The notes below the pieces were generated by a model that saw only the letters and a program-made list of their open reading frames with translations, searched no databases and was not told the DNA's origin. Positions 16,994-24,796 of a stretch of DNA of 64,000 bases are shown piece after piece. Location of the stretch: assembly GCF_003345295.1 (NCBI RefSeq), contig NZ_CP031056.1:1240001-1304000 (forward strand). Direction: 5' to 3'. Within the stretch, counting starts at the first letter, position 1. The number at the start of each line of letters is the position of its first letter. Source of the DNA: Vibrio splendidus (GTDB lineage: Bacteria; Pseudomonadota; Gammaproteobacteria; Enterobacterales; Vibrionaceae). Made by a program: the position numbers and the translations under genes.

Positions 16994-17305
16994 GATTGCC
17001 TCTCTATAAATTTGTTTATGTGGTTCGTTCTGATGACAAGAATAATAGGTGATCTTTTGCAGGTTAAAAAATGACTAAAATTAGAAATTCAGATTAGTTT
17101 TTCTAATAAAACAAATCATTAACAACGCCTCGAAATACATATTCACGCTTGATGAGTAAAAATTCACAGTAGTGCCTAAATCATGCATTTAGTACAAATA
17201 ACCCTCAAACAACAGCGGTCAATGTCACAAAAAATTTACATAAATAAATTTCAAGCTTCATTGACCACCTAATTATTATCGAGTTTTCGATAAGTTATTT
17301 TTGTT

Positions 17306-18307
17306 TTAATTTACTTGTTCAATGTCTGGCTTCTTCGCATAAATCGACGCTATAACCGCAATCGTCATAGTAGAAATCAGAACAGCTAGCGACCAATACG
17401 TTGGGATAGCCCACTCACTATCAACCAATAGCATTTTCACACCAATGAACACCATGATGAATGCCAGTGCAGGCTTCAAGTAGATGAACTTATCCATCAT
17501 GCCTTGAAGAACAAAGTACAAAGAACGAAGGCCAAGCAATGCAAATACGTTCGCCGCCAGTACTAAGAATGGTTCTCGCGTAACGGCGAAAATTGCAGGG
17601 ATGGAATCCAATGCGAACATCACGTCCATGACTGCAATCGCGCCGATCACCAACATCATTGGAGTGAATGCCCATTTTGCACCCTGTTTAACCATTAATG
17701 CAGGACCGTGGAAGTTTTCAGTCACAGGCATCACTTTACGAAGTAACTTCTCAGGTAGCGTATTCACACTCTCCTCTTCGCCCTTGTCTAGCGCCAGCTT
17801 AATACCCGTACCAATCAGGAATGCAGCAAATACATAAAGCACCCAGTGGTATTCAGCCAATAGCTGAGCACCTAATGCGATCATAATTGCACGAAGCACC
17901 AATGCACCAATTACGCCCCAAAGAAGCGCACGAGGTCTTAGATGCTCAGGAACTTGGTATTGAGCAAAGATCATCGCGAAAACAAACAAGTTGTCTACGC
18001 TCAATGATTTTTCTAGCAAGTAACCGGTAACAAATGACACGGTTGCTTTTTGGGCTGTGTATTCACTATTCGGCGCATAGATGTCCCAAAAAAGGTAAAT
18101 GGAACCAGCAAATAAAAACGCGAGCACAAACCAGAAAACGCTCCAAATTGCCGCTTTCTTGATGGTTACACTACCACCACGAGTCTGATAGATATCAATA
18201 GAGACGAGAATGACTGTCAGCAGGAAAAAGCCCGCATAAGTCGTCATGATTGGCGATGAAAAAAAGGATTCACTATTTGTAGATAATAGAGATTGAGTTG
18301 AGTTCAT
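17306..18307 (-). CDS. alx: Alx/TerC-family membrane protein (manganese homeostasis)
   Basis: 333 residues from the ATG at 18307, fixed by GGAGGA seven bases before it; the longer frame to 18577 is really the 5' leader. About nine hydrophobic helices. TerC-family acidic motifs are present: SLSVDNLFVFAMIF and AVMDVMFALDSIPAIFAV. Alx in E. coli exports manganese, responds to alkaline pH, and is controlled by a yybP-ykoY riboswitch; the leader here has the same signature, which supports the Alx assignment over other TerC members. Confidence 0.88.
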   Translation of the reverse strand: MNSTQSLLSTNSESFFSSPIMTTYAGFFLLTVILVSIDIYQTRGGSVTIKKAAIWSVFWFVLAFLFAGSIYLFWDIYAPNSEYTAQKATVSFVTGYLLEKSLSVDNLFVFAMIFAQYQVPEHLRPRALLWGVIGALVLRAIMIALGAQLLAEYHWVLYVFAAFLIGTGIKLALDKGEEESVNTLPEKLLRKVMPVTENFHGPALMVKQGAKWAFTPMMLVIGAIAVMDVMFALDSIPAIFAVTREPFLVLAANVFALLGLRSLYFVLQGMMDKFIYLKPALAFIMVFIGVKMLLVDSEWAIPTYWSLAVLISTMTIAVIASIYAKKPDIEQVN

Positions 18308-18318
18308 TATTCCTCCGG

Positions 18319-18346
18319 GCGGAAGAACTGTACAAAGACCTTCCGC
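18319..18346 (-). promoter_or_regulatory. Leader hairpin just before the alx ribosome site
   Basis: Perfect GCGGAAG / CTTCCGC arms with a 14-base loop end three bases before the GGAGGA site. It is a likely expression platform of the upstream aptamer. Confidence 0.6.
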
Positions 18347-18376
18347 AAACAAAACTATCAAGTTCCACGACGGATC

Positions 18377-18510
18377 TTGATTGTGATTGCGTTGGTCTCG
18401 TTGAAGTGAAATATGGGATTTCACCTTTACATACCGGATAGACTCTTGGCCTAACGAGATGACGATATGTAAACTTGCGCTAACTACTCCCCAAACGCGT
18501 GGATAATATT
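18377..18510 (-). ncRNA. Probable yybP-ykoY manganese riboswitch
   Basis: Read on the minus strand, the leader has the conserved TTGGGGAGTAG segment (18484-18494) and, about 90 bases on, GAGACCAACGCA (18386-18399). The first is the signature of the yybP-ykoY aptamer and the second fits its partner loop. The gene that follows is Alx/TerC family, the classic target. Aptamer limits are estimates; no folding was run. Confidence 0.75.
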
Positions 18511-18543
18511 CCTCTATCTTTGTTTCGTCTAGAAAAATTTTCG

Positions 18544-18584
18544 GAAATAAATAAAAAAGGAGCAAAACGCTCCTCATTTATTTC
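18544..18584 (-). terminator. Extended palindromic terminator
   Basis: An AGGAGC / GCTCCT stem is nested in GAAATAAAT / ATTTATTTC outer arms, with a T-run on the minus strand. It would end transcripts coming from the nucleotidase and the 31-aa peptide gene, isolating the alx leader. Confidence 0.7.
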
Positions 18585-18747
18585 TATAGGCTTGTCAAAA
18601 CGACATTCGTATTGATTCTGAGAATACTACTGAGAGGATTAACCCCTACTACCGTTACTCATGATACAAATCCGTTACTCAATGATGCGAATAACGAACG
18701 AGTCTGGTACGCACTTTGTCTGACAGTTCACTTCAAGGCACGCTACA

Positions 18748-18843
18748 TTATAAACCTGCAGCGGGTACCAAGTACACTAACGCAGACCAAACCGATACCC
18801 AACCAACCACCGCTACCGCATCTAACCAATCTTTCTTATCCAT
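18748..18843 (-). CDS. Small single-helix membrane protein, 31 aa
   Basis: The frame reads MDKKDWLDAVAVVGWVSV then WSALVYLVPAAGL and stops. A charged start is followed by one Trp-rich hydrophobic helix (residues about 6-28), which fits a bacterial small membrane protein. GGAG lies six bases before the ATG, and a terminator follows at 18544-18584. It lies between the nucleotidase and the alx leader. I do not recognise the family. The combination of ribosome site, helix and terminator makes translation likely but unproven. Confidence 0.6.
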   Translation of the reverse strand: MDKKDWLDAVAVVGWVSVWSALVYLVPAAGL

Positions 18844-18964
18844 GCTTATCTCCACAAGAAGGCGACCTGCAGGAATAAAGCATAAACAATGCCAAATTTA
18901 TAAATAGGTAAAACTAATAATACTAACCACAAGCATTACCTGTAACTATCTAAATTACCTGTGA

Positions 18965-20704
18965 CTATCTAAAACACTCCAAACAATTCAGCGGCTCGTT
19001 GTGTTGCAGTGACTCTGGGTGGTCTTGTAGAAACTCGATGAAACAGTCTGCCATTGAGTCGGTCGTAACCACGCCATCACCTATCATATCCAAGACGGCG
19101 TTATAGCCCTCTTTTCCTTTCATGGTATAGGCTGACGACGCGCCTCGGTAAATACGGTCACGAGAAACAGCCTGCCAGCCCAATACTTCAGAGTGAATTT
19201 CTAAATGGTGAACCCTATGCCCTAGAGGTGCTTCTTTGTGGTAACAAAACCTCAAGTTATGCGTATAAGGAAAGCTGCCTGAACCTGTCCCTACAACGCC
19301 ATTATCCAAAGCATTGTTGATTGCACCTTCAAGCATGCCTGCGATCGTTTCACCTTTTACTTCATACACACCAATGGGTACGGCAAACGGTAGTAGTTTT
19401 CCGGCAATATCGGCAATAGAGACATCGCCGCTATTCAGTGAATTTCTAACACCACCTGCGTTGTGAATGGCAAATTCAACCTGATGCCCTTTTTTGTTCA
19501 TTAGGTAGTGAAATGATTGAGCAACTAAGGGCGCTAGTTGGCTCGGGCCTTTCTCGTCCGGGATACGTATGTGGCGCAGTTTTGTATCTGCATGAGCAAT
19601 AACTTGTTGCTGAAGCTTTCGAACTCTCGGCTGATATTTATCCGTAAGAATGCTCTGAAGTTCCGGATCTTTTTTACATACCGCAATATTGGGGTGGTTG
19701 TTCAAAAACTCACACGCCATATCGTGGGCATCGTCTTGCCCTACTTCACTCAATTTTGCGTCTATAAACAGTCGACGGCCTAGTAGCAGTTCGTTCTTAC
19801 CGTTAAAGTGAGTCACTTTGCCTTTAGCATCGAACTCAATTTCGCAGTGTCCTAGACTCATTGCATGGAAACCCGCTTGCACAACATAAGTGTCACCGAT
19901 TTTCACGCCGTAATCATCATCTTTAACTAAGCCAATATCAGAGAAATCACCTTGTAAGCGATGACTATGACCACCAACAATGACACCAATACCTGTTACG
20001 TTGGCTGCTAACTCTAAATCAGCTTCGTAACCAAGATGGCTAAGTAACACAATCTTGTTGATACCAGCTTTATGAATCTGCTCAATGGTCGCTTTTGCTA
20101 TTTCTAAAGCATTTTCAAATGGTGTATCGATATCTGGATTAGCAATGCCTGCCATCTTATCGATGCTTAAGCCGAATATTGCAACATTCTCGCCATCAAA
20201 CTCTTTCGTTATAAAAGAAGCACTTCGCGTTTCAGTCAGATAAGGCTTAACAATTTCGTTGTCCGCTAAGGTATGAGTTTTATTGATATCCTCATTCGAT
20301 AGATTCCAGTTACCGGCCAACAATGGGAATTTGATTCTTTTCGCGAAAATCGCAACGGGCTCATTACCCATATCTAGCTCGTGATTGCCAAGCGTCATGG
20401 CATCTATATTAAGGGCATTCAACAAATCGGCGTTGGCTTTTCCCTTGAATAAAGAAAAGTACAAAGTCCCCTGGAAGCAGTCTCCGGCGTGTAAAAACAA
20501 GGTTCCAACCTTCTGACGCTGGGCATCTTGTTCTATTTGTTTAAAGCGTGTTGAAATTCGAGCAAAGCCACCTGCACTCACATAAGGTTCAATGATGTGG
20601 TTGTTCATTTTAAGTGATAGCTGTAACGAGGTTGGTTCAAAGTATGAGTGGGTGTCGTTGATGTGTGCCAACACTATTTTTGTCGGCTTATTCTTTTTAG
20701 TCAT
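18965..20704 (-). CDS. 5'-nucleotidase / UDP-sugar hydrolase family protein
   Basis: 579 residues. The N-terminal calcineurin-like phosphoesterase domain (about 8-310) shows the metal motifs DTH, GDCFQGT, GNHE and GGHSH. The C-terminal 5'-nucleotidase domain (about 350-550) contains NAGGVRNSLNSGDVSIADI and a substrate-binding region. Unlike E. coli UshA there is no signal peptide, so it probably acts in the cytoplasm on nucleotides or related phosphoesters. Single gene, divergent from the ybjD-like gene. Confidence 0.85.
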   Translation of the reverse strand: MTKKNKPTKIVLAHINDTHSYFEPTSLQLSLKMNNHIIEPYVSAGGFARISTRFKQIEQDAQRQKVGTLFLHAGDCFQGTLYFSLFKGKANADLLNALNIDAMTLGNHELDMGNEPVAIFAKRIKFPLLAGNWNLSNEDINKTHTLADNEIVKPYLTETRSASFITKEFDGENVAIFGLSIDKMAGIANPDIDTPFENALEIAKATIEQIHKAGINKIVLLSHLGYEADLELAANVTGIGVIVGGHSHRLQGDFSDIGLVKDDDYGVKIGDTYVVQAGFHAMSLGHCEIEFDAKGKVTHFNGKNELLLGRRLFIDAKLSEVGQDDAHDMACEFLNNHPNIAVCKKDPELQSILTDKYQPRVRKLQQQVIAHADTKLRHIRIPDEKGPSQLAPLVAQSFHYLMNKKGHQVEFAIHNAGGVRNSLNSGDVSIADIAGKLLPFAVPIGVYEVKGETIAGMLEGAINNALDNGVVGTGSGSFPYTHNLRFCYHKEAPLGHRVHHLEIHSEVLGWQAVSRDRIYRGASSAYTMKGKEGYNAVLDMIGDGVVTTDSMADCFIEFLQDHPESLQHNEPLNCLECFR

Positions 20705-20942
20705 ATTTTCTTCTCTCTTTGTCCCTTCATACTAGGTCGAGAATCATGACAGAATCGTGAATTTTATGAAACTGCACTGCAAAAAAATACTCGAGATAGA
20801 TCAAAAATCTCGTTTCGATCCGTATAAATAAACAACGGGTTTTGTGACAGGTGAGCATACCGGATTGGTATTTTTCGATTATGATTAAAGATATCTGTTA
20901 GCTTTCAAACAATTAGCAGAGCCTTCCGTTAGGAGTAAGCCT

Positions 20943-22736
20943 ATGCAACTAGAAAGAATCGAGATTTCTGGCTTTCGAGGTATTAAGCGTATGTCACTCG
21001 CGTTTGATGAGCTAACCACGCTGATTGGTGAAAATACTTGGGGTAAGTCTTCATTATTGGATGCCCTTTCCGTCGTTCTTCCCTCTGACGGTGTGCCATA
21101 TCACTTCGAAATGACTGATTTTCATGTCGATTACTCGGTTTCACATCCACAGTCTCAACATCTTCAAATTGTTCTCGCATTAAAAGCCAATGACAAGAGC
21201 GAACTCAACGCTGGTCGTTATCGCAAGCTCAAACCTATCTGGGTTCAAGATGAATTTGGCGTCTATCGTATCTATTACCGAATAAGTGCCACATTAGAAC
21301 AATATGAAACGACCACAAACTACGCATTTTTAGGTTTAGACGGTAATCCGCTCAAACTCCACCACTCAGAAAAGCTCGCTCAAGAATTAATGACCTTACA
21401 TCCTGTGATCCGTTTACGAGACGCAAGGCACTTTGATCGCCCTTTCAACGGAAATTCACTCAACCACAATGCTCACCTGCCAACTAATGTTCACACTAAT
21501 AACGGTCACGCTAACAATGCAAACGGAAATGGGAACAACAATCCAAATAACGGACATGGGAACGGACATAATCACACGACCAATGGTCATGGCTCGAATG
21601 GAAGTGGCAGCAATGGCAATGGCCGTCAGGCAAGAATAGAAAAGCGCATCGACAACACCTGCCGCCGTCTTATGGCGATACCCGGACATGTTAATAAAGG
21701 TGAAATGCGCAGTAGTCTTGAGTCAATGCAAAGCTTAATAGAACACTACTTCTCGTTTAAGAGTGTCTCACGTAAGAATCCGAGAAAACCACGTGACGGG
21801 CTACTGTACTCCGCTGGCGCGAACGACAAGAGCATTCATCAATTGGTCGAGGAGACCAAGAATAAGCAAACTCGACTGTTATTCATGGGGTTACTTAACG
21901 CATATCTACAGGCTAAAGGGCCGACTGACTTAAGACGATGCGCTCGCCCTCTTTTGATCATTGAAGATCCAGAAGGTCGACTGCACCCAACGCACCTAGC
22001 AAGGGCTTGGAGCTTAATGCAGAAGTTACCCATGCAAAAAATCCTTACCACCAACAGTGGCGATCTACTTGCTGCTGTACCACTTCAATCGATTCGTCGT
22101 TTGGTGCGTCAGTCCGATAAAACCATCGCTAACCAACTCAACATGAACCACTTTAGCAAAGATGAGCTTCGTCGAATTGGTTTTCATATTCGTTTCCATC
22201 GTTCAGGTGCTCTGTATGCTCGCTGTTGGTTATTGGTAGAAGGTGAGACTGAAGTTTGGTTGTTTAACGAGCTAGCCAACCAATGTGGGTATAACCTTGC
22301 TGCGGAAGGCGTTCAGATTATTGAGTTCGCTCAATCAGGACTAAAGGCATTAATCAAAGTCGCGCAAGAGTTTGGCATCGATTGGCATGTCGTCACCGAT
22401 GGTGATGCAGCAGGCAAAAAATATGCGGCAACAGTGCTATCTAAACTTGGGAACGATCAAGAGCGACATCGCCTCACAGAACTGCCTGATAGGGACATCG
22501 AGCACTACTTGTATATGAATGGGTTTGAGAACTTTTTCAGAGACATGGTTAAGATTCCTTACGATCACCCTATCCCAGCGAAAAAAGTCGTGGCTAAAGT
22601 TCTTAAGAAACACGCAAAACCAGATCTGGCTTTAGCGATCGTGTCTCATTGTGAGAATCAAGGACAAGACTGTATTCCCTTGTTATTAAGGTGGACGCTA
22701 AAACGTGTCATCACCATGGCAAACGGCAACACCTAA
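20943..22736 (+). CDS. ybjD: YbjD-like OLD-family ATPase with TOPRIM domain
   Basis: 597 residues. The N-terminal AAA-type ATPase begins ERIEISGFRGIKRM and has a Walker A, GENTWGKS, at residues 29-36. The DUF2813 body includes IEDPEGRLHPTHLARAW, the signature/Walker B region. The C-terminal TOPRIM domain has LLVEGETEVW (about 429) and the DGDAAG metal motif (about 485). OLD-family proteins couple an ATPase to a nuclease; E. coli YbjD has no firm role. Residues about 168-226 are a low-complexity Asn/Gly/His insert that makes this copy longer than E. coli YbjD (552). Confidence 0.85.
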   Translation: MQLERIEISGFRGIKRMSLAFDELTTLIGENTWGKSSLLDALSVVLPSDGVPYHFEMTDFHVDYSVSHPQSQHLQIVLALKANDKSELNAGRYRKLKPIWVQDEFGVYRIYYRISATLEQYETTTNYAFLGLDGNPLKLHHSEKLAQELMTLHPVIRLRDARHFDRPFNGNSLNHNAHLPTNVHTNNGHANNANGNGNNNPNNGHGNGHNHTTNGHGSNGSGSNGNGRQARIEKRIDNTCRRLMAIPGHVNKGEMRSSLESMQSLIEHYFSFKSVSRKNPRKPRDGLLYSAGANDKSIHQLVEETKNKQTRLLFMGLLNAYLQAKGPTDLRRCARPLLIIEDPEGRLHPTHLARAWSLMQKLPMQKILTTNSGDLLAAVPLQSIRRLVRQSDKTIANQLNMNHFSKDELRRIGFHIRFHRSGALYARCWLLVEGETEVWLFNELANQCGYNLAAEGVQIIEFAQSGLKALIKVAQEFGIDWHVVTDGDAAGKKYAATVLSKLGNDQERHRLTELPDRDIEHYLYMNGFENFFRDMVKIPYDHPIPAKKVVAKVLKKHAKPDLALAIVSHCENQGQDCIPLLLRWTLKRVITMANGNT

Positions 22737-22812
22737 GCGCTTTAATTAATTGATAGATGCTATTGGTTCTTCTGCAGATGAATTTTTTGACTGATTGGCT
22801 TAACCAAGAACC

Positions 22813-22838
22813 AAAAAAGGCACACCAAGTGGTGTGCC
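22813..22838 (-). terminator. Terminator of the DUF1097 gene
   Basis: GGCACACC / GGTGTGCC stem with TTTTTT on the minus strand. It may also slow the convergent ybjD transcript. Confidence 0.75.
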
Positions 22839-22918
22839 TGTATAAATCGATATACAAATTAATTGGGGGGTTATCTTGCAAGAGTTTACAGTCACTAAAC
22901 TACGGCTTAACGTATTAA

Positions 22919-23413
22919 TTAGGCCTTAGCTTGCTTAGTGTGTTGTTCAACCACTTCCGAAGATTGAGTCGATTTCTCGTGAAGCCATAGCCCCGTTGCT
23001 TTCATCAAGTATCCAAATACACCACCAAGCAGTAAAGATGGTACTACAAGTTGCCAATCGCCACCTGCAGCAAACGTCGCACAACAACCAATGAAGGTTC
23101 CTGGGATATAACCTAGCCACGCTTGTTTCGCTTGGATACACATAAAGAAAGCCACAATAGCGGTAATCATATAGCCTAAAATCTCTAACCCTGCGAAGGT
23201 TGAACTTTCGATAATCACCATTGCCCAGAATACGCCTGTCATGTTGGTCAATAAGCTACCGGCTAGTCCTTTAACGCCGCCTGTTGGCGAAGCAAAATAA
23301 CTGGTGCAACCTAGGAAACCTGCCCATGACAATAAGCCGAAAGAGATAGCAATCCATCCCCATAGACCTGACAAAATACCTGTTGTTAATGAAATCGCGA
23401 CTAATGTACTCAT
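22919..23413 (-). CDS. DUF1097 (YcdZ-like) membrane protein
   Basis: 164 residues. At least four hydrophobic helices, with the motif WAGFLGCTSYFASPTGGVKG in the first third and a hydrophilic C-terminal tail after residue 145. This is the pattern of DUF1097 inner-membrane proteins such as E. coli YcdZ. Function unknown. A CRP-like site lies about 100 bases upstream of the start. Confidence 0.8.
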   Translation of the reverse strand: MSTLVAISLTTGILSGLWGWIAISFGLLSWAGFLGCTSYFASPTGGVKGLAGSLLTNMTGVFWAMVIIESSTFAGLEILGYMITAIVAFFMCIQAKQAWLGYIPGTFIGCCATFAAGGDWQLVVPSLLLGGVFGYLMKATGLWLHEKSTQSSEVVEQHTKQAKA

Positions 23414-23504
23414 ACTATTTCTAAAGCCTAATTACGTAATTCAGCGCAACCGGATTTAGCCTCACTTAAAATCAAGTAAGCATATTATGGGAAGAACACC
23501 CTTT

Positions 23505-23526
23505 TTTAGCTGATCACGATCACATT
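23505..23526. promoter_or_regulatory. Candidate CRP site
   Basis: TTAGCTGATCACGATCACAT: the right half TCACA is perfect and the left half has TGAT. It lies upstream of the DUF1097 gene. Confidence 0.35.
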
Positions 23527-23617
23527 AATAATGTATGCGAACATGCATTTATCACCAGATGGAGACCGAAATCGCTTATTCAACATAAATAGTTATTAGT
23601 CTTTTATCAATTTATCG

Positions 23618-24523
23618 CTACAGAACCGACGGTTTGCCTTTCATCATGCGCTTACCTTCTCGCTTAATACACTCAGCAAGTGGGTTTTCGGCCATATCAG
23701 CACGCCAGATAAACGAAAGCGTACGTTCCATTTCAAGCTCAGGGACATTTAACGTGACCAGTTGGCCAGACTCAACAAACTGTTCGACATCGAGATAAGG
23801 TAAACACGTTAAATATGGGCCGTTTGCAACCAAACTTCTTAAAACAGGAACGTGTTCATACTCTCGCCAAACATCAAGATCACCAATTAAATGATGAATA
23901 GAGCTATCAAAAACTTTGCGAGTACCCGAACCATGTTCACGTAATACCCATTTTGCTTGTTCTAATTGCGCCAAGCTTACTCGTTCACGCTTGGCAAACG
24001 GGTGATGAGCCGATGCAACCACCGTTAAATGGTCAGTACACCACACTTCTTGGTGAACTCGGTTGTCATCACAACGACCTTCGATAACACCCAAGTCATA
24101 TTGATAATCTAATACGCCATCAATAACCGCATCGGTACTTTGTACGCCGAGCGAGATTCGCATCTCAGGAAAGTCGTTATCAATAATACTGATGAGGTCA
24201 GGAACAAGGTGTTCCGCTGGTGTTTGGCTTGCACCGAGTTTGAGCTCTCCACTTAGTAAGTGCTGCTCATAAAAACCCATCTCAATTTGCTGCGCATCTT
24301 GCAGTAAACGCTTCGCTTTAGGCCTTAGCCACATACCCCAATGAGTAAGGGCCATTTGCTTGCCCTGCCTTTCAAACAAAGGCCTGCCGAGCATTTTTTC
24401 CAACTGTGCAAGAGACATACTTGTCGCCGATTGAGTCAACGCCAATCTGTCTGCTGCTTGACTTACACTCCCGGAATCTGCCACTGCATCAAATACCGCG
24501 AGTTGCTTTAATGAATAACGCAA
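23618..24523 (-). CDS. LysR-family regulator (YeiE/CbbR-like)
   Basis: 301 residues. The HTH is at residues 1-60 (LKQLAVFDAVADSGSVSQAADRLALTQSATS), the effector domain from about 90, with LGASQTPAEHLVPDLI and REHGSGTRKVFD as in the CysB/CbbR/YeiE branch. It diverges from the FocA-CBS gene across a 273-base gap containing a T-N11-A dyad, so control of formate/nitrite transport is likely. The inducer is unknown. Confidence 0.85.
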   Translation of the reverse strand: MRYSLKQLAVFDAVADSGSVSQAADRLALTQSATSMSLAQLEKMLGRPLFERQGKQMALTHWGMWLRPKAKRLLQDAQQIEMGFYEQHLLSGELKLGASQTPAEHLVPDLISIIDNDFPEMRISLGVQSTDAVIDGVLDYQYDLGVIEGRCDDNRVHQEVWCTDHLTVVASAHHPFAKRERVSLAQLEQAKWVLREHGSGTRKVFDSSIHHLIGDLDVWREYEHVPVLRSLVANGPYLTCLPYLDVEQFVESGQLVTLNVPELEMERTLSFIWRADMAENPLAECIKREGKRMMKGKPSVL

Positions 24524-24620
24524 AATTCATCCTTAATTCTTTTAATAACTTGTGTCCTATTGCTCATTTTTTTTTAAGCCGATGAGCAATCAATTTCATT
24601 CTACGCGTAACCCAATCTAT

Positions 24621-24635
24621 ATCAATAAATTTGAT
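24621..24635. promoter_or_regulatory. LysR-type T-N11-A dyad
   Basis: ATCAATAAATTTGAT is a perfect ATCAA-N5-TTGAT dyad and fits the LysR box pattern. It lies between the divergent LysR gene and the FocA-CBS gene. Confidence 0.5.
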
Positions 24636-24796
24636 GTGGTTTCTAAAAATTATCAATTTTACCTCTACCCCTCTACCCCCTAATCTGGAATGGCAGGACA
24701 CAACGAGCCCTGCAAAAAATCACTGATTAACCATTACGGATTAACCAAGTCGTTAACACTAGGAATTACACATGACGGATTGTTCAAGGGGGGAAT

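Noticed and set aside
18716..18907. 63-aa plus-strand frame over the small membrane peptide
   Set aside because: Thr/Gln-rich composition of an antisense shadow and no ribosome site; the minus-strand peptide is better supported.
20760..20900. CRP-like TGTGA sequence and CGAGAT / ATCTCG repeat before the ybjD-like gene
   Set aside because: Only one half site and short arms; too weak to list.
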